DNA of 64,000 bases from G965220075 sp965220075 (GTDB lineage: Bacteria > Chloroflexota > UBA11872): positions 2,976,001-3,040,000 of the forward strand of contig OZ244806.1 in the NCBI GenBank assembly GCA_965220075.1. The letters are read 5' to 3'. Below are positions 17,951 to 26,636 of the stretch, piece after piece. Below the pieces are notes generated by a model. The model saw only the letters and a list, made by a program, of their open reading frames with translations, did no database searches and was not told where the DNA came from. The position numbers were made by a program, and so were the translations under genes. Position 1 is the stretch's first letter. The number at the start of each line of letters is the position of its first letter.

Positions 17951-19306
17951 CTAGGTAGGCGCGCCGGCCACCTGTTCAGGCAAGGCGGGCAGGTATCCGG
18001 CGGTATAAGACGCGTTCACGAATGCGGGATCGGTGGCGGTGGCGCGGTGAAAGTCCAGGTTCGTGGCGGGTCCGTCGATCACGGCTTCGGCAAGAGCGCG
18101 CCGCGCGCGCGCCAGCGCCTCAGTGCGTGATTCGCCCCAGACGATCAGCTTCGCCAGCAGCGAGTCGTAGTAGGGCGGCACTTCGTAGCCCGAAAATACG
18201 TGCGTGTCCACGCGAACTCCCAAGCCGCCGGGCAGGCGGGCGGAACGAATCACGCCGGCGTCTGGCCGGAAGCCCCGCGCCGGATCCTCGGCGACGATGC
18301 GGAACTCGATGGCATGCCCGGAGGGTACGATGTCGCGCTGCCGAAGCTTCAAATCGTCGCCGGCCGCGACCTGTAACTGAGCTTTAACGAGGTCCACACC
18401 GGTGATTAGCTCGGTGGCCGGGTGCTCGACCTGGATGCGCGTATTCGCCTCAATGAAGTAGAAGCGGCCGCGCGGGTCGAGCAGGAACTCCACCGTTCCG
18501 GCGCCTTCGTACTTGAGCTGGCGCATGAGCCGCACGGCGGCATCCGAGATACGGGCGCTCAGACGGGCGGAGAGATTCGGCGCAGGGGCTTCCTCCACCA
18601 GCTTCTGGTAACGGCGCTGGATCGAGCACTCGCGGTGCCAGAAGTGCAGCACCTCCTTGCCGTCTCCCAAGATCTGCACCTCAATGTGACGCGGCGAGTC
18701 AACGATCTTTTCGATGTAGAGGTCGCCATTGCCGAAAGAGGCGCGCGCCTCGGCCTCCGCGAGCGGAAAAACGCTCACTAGCTCACCGGCATCCGCGACG
18801 GGCCGAATGCCCTTGCCGCCGCCGCCCGCCACAGCCTTGAGCATGACCGGGAAGCCAAGCTCGCGTGCGGCGTCCTTAGCCTCCACCACGTCACGCACGA
18901 CGCCGGAGCCCGGAACCAGCGGCAGGCCGGCCTGGTGGGCGACTTCGCGCGCGTGCGCCTTGTCGCCCATGGCCCGAATCGTGTCGGGTGACGGGCCGAC
19001 GAACTTCATGCGGTACTGCGCGCAGACCTCGGCGAAGTAGGCGTTCTCGGCCAGAAAGCCGGCGCCGGGATGAATGGCGTCGGCCCCGGTGTTGAGGGCG
19101 GCGCCGATGATGTGCGGCACGTTGAGGTAGCTGGCGCTGGCCGCGGCCGGGCCCACGCAAACCGCCTCGCCGGCCATGTGCACCGGCATCGAGTCCGCGT
19201 CGGCCTCGGAATACACGGCCACGGTGGCGACGCCGAGGTCATGGCAGGCGCGAATGACACGGACGGCAATCTCGCCGCGGTTGGCCACCAGGACTTTCTC
19301 GAACAT
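17951..19306 (-). CDS. accC: Biotin carboxylase subunit of acetyl-CoA carboxylase
   Basis: An ATP-grasp enzyme of 451 residues that carboxylates biotin on AccB using bicarbonate and ATP, the first step of fatty acid synthesis. Seen: MFEKVLVANRGEIAVRVIRA at the N-terminus, the glycine-rich ATP loop AVAGGGGKGI, and the catalytic region FIEANTRIQVEHPATE. The conserved HPGYGFL is HPGAGFL here (Tyr to Ala). ATG 19306 is chosen because it gives the exact family N-terminus; the frame is open further upstream but runs through fabG. It lies 5 bp after the fabG stop. A propionyl- or pyruvate-carboxylase subunit is possible, but the fab context favours AccC. Confidence 0.9.
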   Translation of the reverse strand: MFEKVLVANRGEIAVRVIRACHDLGVATVAVYSEADADSMPVHMAGEAVCVGPAAASASYLNVPHIIGAALNTGADAIHPGAGFLAENAYFAEVCAQYRMKFVGPSPDTIRAMGDKAHAREVAHQAGLPLVPGSGVVRDVVEAKDAARELGFPVMLKAVAGGGGKGIRPVADAGELVSVFPLAEAEARASFGNGDLYIEKIVDSPRHIEVQILGDGKEVLHFWHRECSIQRRYQKLVEEAPAPNLSARLSARISDAAVRLMRQLKYEGAGTVEFLLDPRGRFYFIEANTRIQVEHPATELITGVDLVKAQLQVAAGDDLKLRQRDIVPSGHAIEFRIVAEDPARGFRPDAGVIRSARLPGGLGVRVDTHVFSGYEVPPYYDSLLAKLIVWGESRTEALARARRALAEAVIDGPATNLDFHRATATDPAFVNASYTAGYLPALPEQVAGAPT

Positions 19307-19311
19307 TAGCG

Positions 19312-20076
19312 CTACACCGTGGTGAGGCCGCCGTCCACGGTCAGGACTTGGCCAGTGATGTATCCGGCGTCCGGCGAGGCCAGAAAAAGAGCCGCGCCCG
19401 CGATATCGCCGGGCTCGGCGAAGCGACCTGCCGGTATGCGCTGGAGAAGGGTGTCCCGAAGCGGCGCCGCCAGTGTGTCGGTCAGGCGCGAGTGGACGAA
19501 GCCCGGTGCGATGGCGTTGACGGTAATCCCGCGACTGGACACTTCGCGCGCCAGCGCACGTGTGAAACCGATCACCCCAGCCTTGGCCGCCGCGTAGTTG
19601 GTCTGTCCGGCATTGCCCATGACCCCGACGACTGACGACACGTTGATGATGCGTCCATAGCGCTGCCGAACCATGCCGCGGGCGGCGCGCCGGGCGCAGG
19701 CGAAGGTCGACCGCAGATTGGTGTCCATCACCTCGTCCCACTGCTCGTCAGTCATTCGCATGATCAGCGCATCGCGGGTGAGACCGGCGTTGTTCACCAG
19801 TATGTCGAGGCCGCCCAGCTTGCCGACGGCCTCGTCGACGACGGCGGAGGCTTGCTTGGAAGACGCCAGGTCGCCGCCCACGGCTACCGCGTGGCCGCCG
19901 TTTTCGTGTATGGCCTCGACCACGCTGCGGGCACCCGCGACGTTGCTGTGGTAGTGCACCGCCACGCTGGCCCCGGCGCCGGCCAGCCGGCTGGCGAAGG
20001 TCGCTCCGAGCGCCCCGGAGGCGCCCGTGATCAGAGCGCGGCGGCCAGCGAGGATCTGCGTGGACTGCTCAGGCAC
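19312..20076 (-). CDS. fabG: 3-oxoacyl-[acyl-carrier-protein] reductase
   Basis: An NADPH-dependent SDR of 254 residues that reduces beta-ketoacyl-ACP in fatty acid elongation. Cofactor loop TGASGALG at 17-24, NNAG at ~95-98, catalytic Ser147/148, Tyr161 and Lys165 in NYAAAKAG, and the ending VLTVDGG are all visible. The GTG at 20076 overlaps the fabD stop by 8 bases and gives the expected N-terminus. Its place between fabD and accC supports FabG rather than a general SDR. Confidence 0.9.
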   Translation of the reverse strand: MPEQSTQILAGRRALITGASGALGATFASRLAGAGASVAVHYHSNVAGARSVVEAIHENGGHAVAVGGDLASSKQASAVVDEAVGKLGGLDILVNNAGLTRDALIMRMTDEQWDEVMDTNLRSTFACARRAARGMVRQRYGRIINVSSVVGVMGNAGQTNYAAAKAGVIGFTRALAREVSSRGITVNAIAPGFVHSRLTDTLAAPLRDTLLQRIPAGRFAEPGDIAGAALFLASPDAGYITGQVLTVDGGLTTV

Positions 20077-21073
20077 CGATAACACCTTCCACCGTGCGCT
20101 TGACGCTGGCCGCGTCGGAAACGTTGTGCAACTCGACATCCCGGACCGTGCGCCGCAGCATGCCCGCCAGGACGTTGCCGTGTCCAAACTCGATTATGCC
20201 GCTAATACCCAGCGGCACCAGCGCGCGTGCTCCTCTTAGCCACTGAACCGGCGCGACCATGTGATCGGCAAGCTCGCCGCGCAGCTGCGCGGCGCTGCTG
20301 AGCAAACCGGCATCCAGATTGCTGACGATCGGAACGGAGGGGTCGAGCAGCGGCGCCGCCAGTAAGCGGTTGCGCATGGCCTCGCGAGCCGGGAGCATCG
20401 CGACAGTGTGAAAAGCGGCGGATACGTCCAAGGGCACGACCCGGCGCGCACCGGCCGCGCGGGCGGCTTCGTGAAATGCCGCCACGGAGCTCAGATCGCC
20501 CGCGACAACGACTTGCAGAGGCGTGTTGACGTTCGCCACGGAAAGGTAGCTTCCCGCAACCCGGTCCCGTACTTCCTCGACGACCTGCTCGACCGCGTCG
20601 GCGGTAAGACCGATTACAGCCGCCATGGCGCCGGGCGTCGCACGCCCGGCCGAGGCCATGAAACGGCCGCGGTCGGCAACGAGCGCAATCGTCTCCTTCA
20701 GGGATAAGGCGCCGGCCGCGCTCACAGCGCTGCAAACGCCGAGGCTGTGGCCTGCCATGGCCACTACGTTGAGGGAACCGAGTCCCCCGATCGAGGTGGG
20801 CCCGGCGGCGCCCAGCGCTTCCTTGAACGCGGCCAGGGCGGCCAGCGAGGTGGCCACGATGGCCGGCTGCTGAACGTGCGTGGCCCGCAGCGCGTCGTCG
20901 GGACCCTCGAAGCAGATATCCGCGAGCGCGCCTCCAAAGGCCTCATTGGCCGCGGCATAGACCTCTCTAGCGGCCACGGAGTGCTCGTACAGGTCACGTC
21001 CCATGCCCACGGCCTGCGAGCCTTGCCCTGGAAAGACCACCGCCAGACGGGACGACGCCGGTGGGTCTTTCAA
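20069..21073 (-). CDS. fabD: Malonyl-CoA:ACP transacylase
   Basis: An acyltransferase of about 334 residues that moves malonyl groups from CoA to acyl carrier protein. Family motif FPGQGSQ lies at residues 14-20, the nucleophile elbow GHSLG has Ser110, and the C-terminal histidine lies in SAAFHT. After GHSLG the family usually reads E-Y/F; here it reads VC. I chose TTG 21073, 10 bases after the rpmF stop, because it starts just before FPGQGSQ. The frame is open upstream to 21130, but that part overlaps rpmF. It overlaps fabG at its end. Confidence 0.88.
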   Translation of the reverse strand: MKDPPASSRLAVVFPGQGSQAVGMGRDLYEHSVAAREVYAAANEAFGGALADICFEGPDDALRATHVQQPAIVATSLAALAAFKEALGAAGPTSIGGLGSLNVVAMAGHSLGVCSAVSAAGALSLKETIALVADRGRFMASAGRATPGAMAAVIGLTADAVEQVVEEVRDRVAGSYLSVANVNTPLQVVVAGDLSSVAAFHEAARAAGARRVVPLDVSAAFHTVAMLPAREAMRNRLLAAPLLDPSVPIVSNLDAGLLSSAAQLRGELADHMVAPVQWLRGARALVPLGISGIIEFGHGNVLAGMLRRTVRDVELHNVSDAASVKRTVEGVIGA

Positions 21074-21083
21074 TGGCGGAGGG

Positions 21084-21284
21084 CTAGCGGTACTTGGTCG
21101 CCGCCTCGGAGGCCTCCTGGACAAGCTCACCGCGGTAGTTGCCGCAGACCGGGCAAACGCGGTGGCTCATGAACAGCGAGCGGCAGGTTGGGCAGCGGCC
21201 GAGCGCAGGACGCGCGGCGCGAACTCGGCTGCGGCGCGCATGCCGCCGGGAGCGTGTGAGTCGTCTTTTCGGTAGGGCACCCAT
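21084..21284 (-). CDS. rpmF: 50S ribosomal protein L32
   Basis: A basic 66-residue protein of the large ribosomal subunit. The N-terminus MGALPKRRLTRSRRHARRS matches L32, and the C-terminal half has a zinc ribbon with Cys31, Cys34, Cys44 and Cys47 (CPTC, CPVC). The four-cysteine form suggests the zinc-binding version. It starts 9 bases after the yceD stop; the yceD-rpmF pairing is conserved in bacteria. Confidence 0.93.
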   Translation of the reverse strand: MGALPKRRLTRSRRHARRSRVRAARPALGRCPTCRSLFMSHRVCPVCGNYRGELVQEASEAATKYR

Positions 21285-21293
21285 GACTAGTGA

Positions 21294-21833
21294 TTATCGC
21301 TCAATCCCGCCGGATTGGGGGAACATCCGCGATCGTAGACGGCGCAGCGGCTCGAGCCGAGGATCCAGGGGCGCCGCGTCGGCGGCGGGGTCGCGGGAAT
21401 CTTGCACACCGGGGACGCCGGGGCAGTCGGGACGGCAGAGCGGCATGAGCGGGAGGGCGGTGATGACGCCCTCGGTGAGCAGCACGGTCAGATCGAGATT
21501 GTGGCGATCGTCAAGGCGGGGGCGATCGTCATCCGGAGGGATAGGCTGGCCGGTGAGCAGGTCGAATGCCGATACGTACTGCTCCTCTACCGCGAACTCG
21601 AGGGGTTTCCGCACCGGCTCGAGACATCGGGCGCAGGGCTGGTTGACAAGAGCCGCGAACTCACCCGCGGCGTGCACCGCGTCGGGCAGACGTATCAGAC
21701 GCACTCGCCCGGTCACCGGCCCGGCAAGCTCGGGGAGGTCGAGCGCGCGGCGCGGGGCTTCTACGTCGTAGGCGCGCTGTGAGCCGCTCGGCGCGCGCAT
21801 GAGCTGGGCCAGGTTGAACACGAAGTCAGCCAT
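21294..21833 (-). CDS. YceD/DUF177 family protein
   Basis: A protein of 179 residues of the DUF177 family, almost always found next to rpmF and implicated in 23S rRNA accumulation. The family signature is the cysteine pair in PCARCLEPV (near residue 83) followed by an acidic EEQYV segment, and a second pair in LCRPDC. Gene order coiled-coil gene, yceD, rpmF, fabD is a classic arrangement. It is soluble with no signal peptide. The detailed biochemical role is not settled for the family. Confidence 0.85.
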   Translation of the reverse strand: MADFVFNLAQLMRAPSGSQRAYDVEAPRRALDLPELAGPVTGRVRLIRLPDAVHAAGEFAALVNQPCARCLEPVRKPLEFAVEEQYVSAFDLLTGQPIPPDDDRPRLDDRHNLDLTVLLTEGVITALPLMPLCRPDCPGVPGVQDSRDPAADAAPLDPRLEPLRRLRSRMFPQSGGIER

Positions 21834-21855
21834 TGACGTGAGCTATCGGACGCTG

Positions 21856-22341
21856 TCAGACACGCTCGCCCGCGTCGGGCTCGAGAATCTCGGCGGCGGT
21901 GTCCTCGTCTACGGCCGCGATGCCCCGCTGGATGCTGTTGAGATGCTGCGTGAAGCGGCGCTCGAGATCGCGCAGCATGTTGAGCGCGTAGACGTCCATC
22001 TCTTCGCGCTGGGCCTCGACGCGCTCCTCGGCTTCCTGCAGGATCTGCTGCGCGCGCGCCTCGGCCTGCTTGACGATCTCTTCGTCACGCAACATCTGGT
22101 CGGCCTGCTCGCGCGCCTGCTGAATGATCTGCTCGGCTTCCATCTGCGCGGATTGGGGAATCTGCTCGCGCTCGCGCAGGATGCGCCGCGCTTCGCGGAT
22201 TTCCTCCGGGATTCGAATGCGCATTTCGTCCACGACCTCGAGGATGGCGCGCTCGTCGACGACGGCTTTGCGCATCATGGGAACGCGCTGCGCCGCGCTC
22301 AGGAGCGCCTCGAGTCGCTCGATCAGGTTTATGAGATCGAT
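21856..22341 (-). CDS. Coiled-coil protein, probable AUC start codon
   Basis: An acidic, Glu/Gln/Ala-rich protein of about 161 residues, with a long coiled coil at ~55-135 (repeats like QIIQQAREQADQ) resembling DivIVA or the F0 subunit b helix. The first in-frame ATG (22278) has no Shine-Dalgarno. A perfect AGGAGGT at 22350-22356 lies 8 bases before an in-frame ATC at 22339-22341, and a TAG (22348-22350, the coaD stop) closes the frame just upstream. Starting at ATC gives (M)DLINLIERLEALLSAAQRV, which looks like a natural N-terminus. Function is unknown; the gene between coaD and yceD in this operon suggests a cell-growth or envelope role. Confidence 0.7.
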   Translation of the reverse strand: MDLINLIERLEALLSAAQRVPMMRKAVVDERAILEVVDEMRIRIPEEIREARRILREREQIPQSAQMEAEQIIQQAREQADQMLRDEEIVKQAEARAQQILQEAEERVEAQREEMDVYALNMLRDLERRFTQHLNSIQRGIAAVDEDTAAEILEPDAGERV

Positions 22342-22347
22342 GGCTGC

Positions 22348-22845
22348 CTACCTCCTGCCCTCGTCTGGGGCGAACTTGGCGGCGACGGCGCTTGCTACGT
22401 TTGTTGGAACGAATTCCGCGACCGATCGGCCCAACGCGCCAATCTCACGCACCAGCGAGGAGCTGACGAACGCGTGCTCGGGCGCGGACAGGTAGCACAG
22501 CACGTCGATTCCGGGATCGAGACGCCGATTCATGGCCGAGTAAGCGAACTCATGCTCGAAGTCGGATATTGCACGCAATCCACGCAGGAGTACCCCGGCG
22601 CCCACTTCACGCGCGAAGTTTACTGTGATGCCCGAATAGGGGCGCACGTCTACGTTTGGCAAGTCGCGCACGACGGTGGATAGAAGCTCGAGACGCTCGT
22701 CCACGCTGAACAGCGTGTTGTTATCGCCGTCGTCGTATACGGCCGCGACCAAGGACTCGAAGGTGCGCGCGGCGCGCGTAAGGATGTCCACATGGCCGTT
22801 GGTCACCGGGTCAAACGTGGCTGGAAAAAGCGCGCGCATGCCCAT
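22348..22845 (-). CDS. coaD: Phosphopantetheine adenylyltransferase
   Basis: A nucleotidyltransferase of 165 residues that adenylates 4'-phosphopantetheine to dephospho-CoA, the fourth step of CoA synthesis. The N-terminus ALFPATFDPVTNGHVDIL has the nucleotide-binding T/HxGH motif (residues 15-18), and SSSLVRE is the family's ISSTxxR equivalent. ATG 22845 or 22839 are both possible starts, two codons apart. The frame is open upstream but Arg/Pro-rich and not family-like. It is the first gene of the leftward operon running to tatC. Confidence 0.92.
   Translation of the reverse strand: MGMRALFPATFDPVTNGHVDILTRAARTFESLVAAVYDDGDNNTLFSVDERLELLSTVVRDLPNVDVRPYSGITVNFAREVGAGVLLRGLRAISDFEHEFAYSAMNRRLDPGIDVLCYLSAPEHAFVSSSLVREIGALGRSVAEFVPTNVASAVAAKFAPDEGRR
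22350..22356 (-). promoter_or_regulatory. Consensus ribosome binding site AGGAGGT for the AUC-start gene
   Basis: On the minus strand AGGAGGT lies inside the last codons of coaD, its final T being the first base of the coaD stop. Eight bases separate it from ATC 22341. No ATG, GTG or TTG lies at a usable distance in the downstream gene's frame, so this site decides the start choice. Confidence 0.75.
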
Positions 22846-22988
22846 TCCGCAACTGCTGGTTGAGCGCATTATAGGCGGCATTCTGTCAAGTCGGCGCGGG
22901 GTCGGGTCCGTCTCCCAGCGCGTATCTCCGGGCAAGCGGCGCGCGCCCTATCCCACATAAGCCCGGATACATGGGGCAGACCGGGCGA

Positions 22989-24773
22989 TCAGCCCGGGGT
23001 TGCGTACGAGAAGTCCCAGTCGGCGAGACGGTCGATCGCGCCCGGCGTGAGGGACAGGCCGGGCTCGCCGGCAGCCTGCCAGGCCGCGATCTCGTCGCGA
23101 TGGCCCAGCCGGCGCAGCGCGCTCCACATATCGCGATAGTTGGCGCGCCCGGCGCCCCCGGCGCAATCCCAGAAGAACAGATGGTCCACACCCGCGCCGA
23201 ACAGTCCGGCGGCGCGGCGTCGGAAATCCTCCGGGGTCAGGTGGCGAGGCATGACGTTGGGGGCAAGAACCACCGGAGTGTCCTTAACCAGTTCGACGAA
23301 GTACTTGGCCGCGCGCGGATCGGTCCAGGCGGCGACGTTGCTGTCCAGGTTCGGCGCCGAGGAATACGGGATTAGCGTGTCGACCAGGCCCTCCCGCACC
23401 CAGGCTTGCAGATCCAGGCCGTGGTACAGGTTTTCGGCGTGATCGCTCAGCACCACGGCTGAGATCTGGATGCGCCTGGAGCGCCGCCGCTCTCTGGCGA
23501 GCTCGTCCATGGCCGTGCGCAACTCGCGGTGAAACCGGGTGAGCGCACGCGCGCGGTAGGCCAGCCACTGCGGGTCGTGCGGATCGAGTTGGCGCGGGTC
23601 AACCCCATGGTCCGACATGAATCCCTCGACTAGAGGAGACTCGTACTCCACTAGCGGGGGGCGCCGGTTGTAGAGCAGGCAGACACCGTCCACGGGACGC
23701 TCAGCCATCTCCCGGAGCAGCGAGATTACGTATTGCCGCACCGCGGGATAGGTGTAAGCCATGCGCGGCGTGACCGTGCCGGCGCGGTCCACGCCGCGCC
23801 ACTGCGGGTGCGTGCGGTAGAAGGTGTCGGCGACGTCGTGTATGTGGGACGGCGGTGGGTAGTGGAAGCCGGCTACGCGGTAGCAGGCGTGAAACTCCAA
23901 GCCCACCGCGTGCGCGTGCTCGAGCGCCACCTCGAAGGGGTCGACGCCGCGATCCCGGAACACACGCCAGCTTTCCGCGTGGAAGCGGTCGCCGCGGCGC
24001 TGGAAGTCATCGGACGTATCGAAGGTCGTCGCCCGACCAATCTCACTGAAGTAGTAGGTGAAGTCGCCCTCACCGGCTTCCCAGTACATGCGCGCGAAGT
24101 CGGTATCGCGGTAGGGCTCGATCTCGCGGCGGATCTGGTCGGGCCGGGTGAGCCGCCACAGGTAGTGCGGGCCGTGAGCGTCCTGGTGGGCGAACAACCG
24201 GCGCGTGTCGGTGCGCGCGCGATCGGCCTGCACCGCGGCCGCCTCCACCTCGGTGAGGGGGACGAGCTTGAGGTAGGCGAGGCGGACCGGTTCACAGGCG
24301 AATGATCCTGGTCCGTCACCCTCAGCGACGCGCGCCGCTATCTGTCCGATCTCAAGATTCCGACCGTCAAGCTCGGCAATCTTCCAGAACAGTTCAACGG
24401 GCCCATGCCGCGCCCCGCCGGGGCGCCCCTCCCCGGACGGGAGCGTGAGCAGGGTGGGCGCCTGGTCGCCTGTCAGCTTCAACTCCAACTCAAGCTCACG
24501 GCTTTCCTTGTCGATGGGCATTACGCCGACGGATATGGCGTGCCAGCCGTGCAGACCGAGCGGGTAGCTGATTACGGGCGCGACCGTCTCCGGACCGGCC
24601 AGCAGCATGGTGCCGCTGAGGCCGCCCGACTCATACGGCAGGGCGCGCCAGCGGCGCCGCCGCGGCTGGTCGGATATCGCATCTTGCGGCTGGCAGCGAT
24701 GTAAGTCGGTCCGGTATTGGGGCGGCTGCGTGAGCCACCGGTCGGCGAAATAGTCAACGGTCCGGGCGTTCAT
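22989..24773 (-). CDS. Putative TIM-barrel glycoside-hydrolase-10-like protein (paralog 2 of 3)
   Basis: A protein of 594 residues, collinear with paralogs 1 and 3 from YFADRWLTQPPQYRTDLHRC to the shared ending DWDFSYATPG. Conserved blocks include TRRLFAHQDAHGPHYLWRL, REIEPYRDTDFARMYWEAG, DGVCLLYNRRPPLVEYE, WVREGLVDTLIPYSSAPNLD and APNVMPRH. These resemble GHL10-type barrels, but catalytic acids cannot be fixed by eye. No signal peptide. Paralog 3 lies 82 bp upstream on the same strand, so this pair is a tandem duplication probably sharing a transcript. A saccharide-related role is inferred. Confidence 0.6.
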   Translation of the reverse strand: MNARTVDYFADRWLTQPPQYRTDLHRCQPQDAISDQPRRRRWRALPYESGGLSGTMLLAGPETVAPVISYPLGLHGWHAISVGVMPIDKESRELELELKLTGDQAPTLLTLPSGEGRPGGARHGPVELFWKIAELDGRNLEIGQIAARVAEGDGPGSFACEPVRLAYLKLVPLTEVEAAAVQADRARTDTRRLFAHQDAHGPHYLWRLTRPDQIRREIEPYRDTDFARMYWEAGEGDFTYYFSEIGRATTFDTSDDFQRRGDRFHAESWRVFRDRGVDPFEVALEHAHAVGLEFHACYRVAGFHYPPPSHIHDVADTFYRTHPQWRGVDRAGTVTPRMAYTYPAVRQYVISLLREMAERPVDGVCLLYNRRPPLVEYESPLVEGFMSDHGVDPRQLDPHDPQWLAYRARALTRFHRELRTAMDELARERRRSRRIQISAVVLSDHAENLYHGLDLQAWVREGLVDTLIPYSSAPNLDSNVAAWTDPRAAKYFVELVKDTPVVLAPNVMPRHLTPEDFRRRAAGLFGAGVDHLFFWDCAGGAGRANYRDMWSALRRLGHRDEIAAWQAAGEPGLSLTPGAIDRLADWDFSYATPG

Positions 24774-24854
24774 ATGCAGGTCCTTGCAGGCCGCCGTCCG
24801 CTCGATTCGACGTACGGCGAAGACGCGCCGCCAGGCTTGCGGTGCGGGAGCCGG

Positions 24855-26636
24855 CTAACCGGGTGTCTGGTAGGCAAGGTCCCAGTCCGCCAGCATGGAC
24901 AGCTCTCGCACCGGATGATCAAGGCTCGGCTCGGACGCTCGGCGCCAGGCTTCTATCTCGTCGCGGTGGCCCAAACGGCGCAGGGCGCTCCACATTGCTC
25001 GATAGTTCGCCCGTCCGCTTCCCCCGGCACAGTCCCAGAAGAACATGCGCTCCGCCCCGGCGGTGTAGATGGTTGCGGCCCGCCGCCGGAACTCATCGGG
25101 ACTCATGTGCCGCGGCATCACGTTGGGCGCCAATACGACGTCGGTGCCGCGTACCAGGTCTACGAAGAAGCGCAGGGACTCCGGATCGGTCCAGGCCTGG
25201 CCGTTGCTGTCCAGCCCGGGCACTGAGGTATATGGGACAAGCGTGTCGACCAGACCCTCGGCTACCCAAGTCCTCAGATCCATCCCGTAGTAGGTATTCG
25301 CCTGCTCGCTCTCCATGACCACGGCCGATATCTGAATGGGATCGGACCTGCCCTGCTCGCGGACCGCCTCATCCATCGCCAAGCGAAGCTCACGGTGAAA
25401 ATCGGTGAGGACCTGGCAACGAAATTCCAGCCAGCGTGGATCTCGCGGGTCAAGCATGCGCGGGTCGGCCCCGTGCGCGCGCTCAAACGCGTCCACGATC
25501 TGAGGCTCGTACTCGACGAGCGGGGGGCGGCGGTTGTAGAGCATGCATATCCCGTCCACCGGGTATTGGGCGACTTCGCGCATGAGCTCGATTACGTATT
25601 GGCGGACTTCGGGGTGGGAATAGGCAAAACGCGGCGTGGGGTTGCCGTCCCGATCCGTCCCACGCCACTCAGGGCGAGCGTCATAGATCGCCGCGCCGTA
25701 GTTGAAGTGATCCAGCGGAGCCGGAAAGTGAAAGCCCGCGACGCGATAGCTGGCGTGAAACTCCATGCCGACGTCGTGGGTGTGCTCTATCGCAACACGA
25801 AACGGGTCAATGTTCTGGTCGCGCAGGACGCGCCAACTCTCGGCGTTGAATCGATCGCTCTGCCGACCAAAGTCGTCAAGTCCGTCGTGGGTGGGCATGC
25901 GACCGATCTTGGTGAAGTAGAACATGAGGTCGCCGGCGCCGCACTCCCAGTAGAGCCGGCTGAAGTCGGTGTGGCGGTAGGGCTCGATCTCGCGCTGGAT
26001 GTCGGCCGCTCCGGTCAGACGCCAGAGTGAATGCGGACCGTGCGCGTCCTGATGCGCGAAGAGGCGGCGCGTGTCGGCCCGCCGCCGGTCGTCCTTGAAC
26101 TGCGCGACTTCTTCCTCGGTGAGCGGCACGAGCTTGATATAGGCGATCCGCGCGGGCTGACTGACAAACGCGCCCGGCTCGTCGCCGGGGGCGGACTGCA
26201 CGGTTGTCTGGCCGATAACCAGATCGCGGTCGGTCAGATCCGCAACCTGCCAGAACATCTCGATCAGCGAGCGGCTGTGCACCGACTCCGCTTCCCAGTG
26301 CGGGATGGACAGAATCGTGAACGGGCCGTCGCCGTCCAGCTTGAGCTCGACCTCGTGCTGCCGGCCCTCCGACTCGGAGCGGATCGGCAGCACTCCGATC
26401 GATACCGCGTGCCAGCCGCGCAGACCCAGCCGGTAGGTGACCGGCGGAGCGGCCGTCTCGGGGCCCGCGAGCAGCATGACCCCCGCAAGGTCACCGGCCG
26501 CGTAGTCCATCGTCCGCCACTTGTGCGGCGCGGCGCGCGGGGCCAGGGCCGAAGCCGGCAGACAGCTACTCAGGTCCGTGCGGTAGATCGGTGGACTGGC
26601 GAAGCCGCGATCGGAGATGAAGTCGGTCACGGCCAT
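24855..26636 (-). CDS. Putative TIM-barrel glycoside-hydrolase-10-like protein (paralog 3 of 3)
   Basis: A protein of 593 residues. ATG 26636 is chosen because it aligns with the N-termini of the other two copies (TDFISDRGFASPPIYRTDL); the open frame upstream to 26834 is low-complexity and unsupported. All family blocks are present: TRRLFAHQDAHGPHSLWRL, EIEPYRHTDFSRLYWECG, HTHDVGMEFHASYRVAGF, DGICMLYNRRPPLVEYE, VAEGLVDTLVPYTSVPGLD, MFFWDCAGG. It is tandem with paralog 2. By eye it looks closer to paralog 1 in the barrel (DHFNYG block shared), so the order of duplications needs a tree. Confidence 0.6.
   Translation of the reverse strand: MAVTDFISDRGFASPPIYRTDLSSCLPASALAPRAAPHKWRTMDYAAGDLAGVMLLAGPETAAPPVTYRLGLRGWHAVSIGVLPIRSESEGRQHEVELKLDGDGPFTILSIPHWEAESVHSRSLIEMFWQVADLTDRDLVIGQTTVQSAPGDEPGAFVSQPARIAYIKLVPLTEEEVAQFKDDRRRADTRRLFAHQDAHGPHSLWRLTGAADIQREIEPYRHTDFSRLYWECGAGDLMFYFTKIGRMPTHDGLDDFGRQSDRFNAESWRVLRDQNIDPFRVAIEHTHDVGMEFHASYRVAGFHFPAPLDHFNYGAAIYDARPEWRGTDRDGNPTPRFAYSHPEVRQYVIELMREVAQYPVDGICMLYNRRPPLVEYEPQIVDAFERAHGADPRMLDPRDPRWLEFRCQVLTDFHRELRLAMDEAVREQGRSDPIQISAVVMESEQANTYYGMDLRTWVAEGLVDTLVPYTSVPGLDSNGQAWTDPESLRFFVDLVRGTDVVLAPNVMPRHMSPDEFRRRAATIYTAGAERMFFWDCAGGSGRANYRAMWSALRRLGHRDEIEAWRRASEPSLDHPVRELSMLADWDLAYQTPG

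Noticed and set aside
19307..19741. 145-residue N-terminal extension of AccC
   Set aside because: It runs antisense-free but out of frame through fabG; the family N-terminus begins exactly at 19306.
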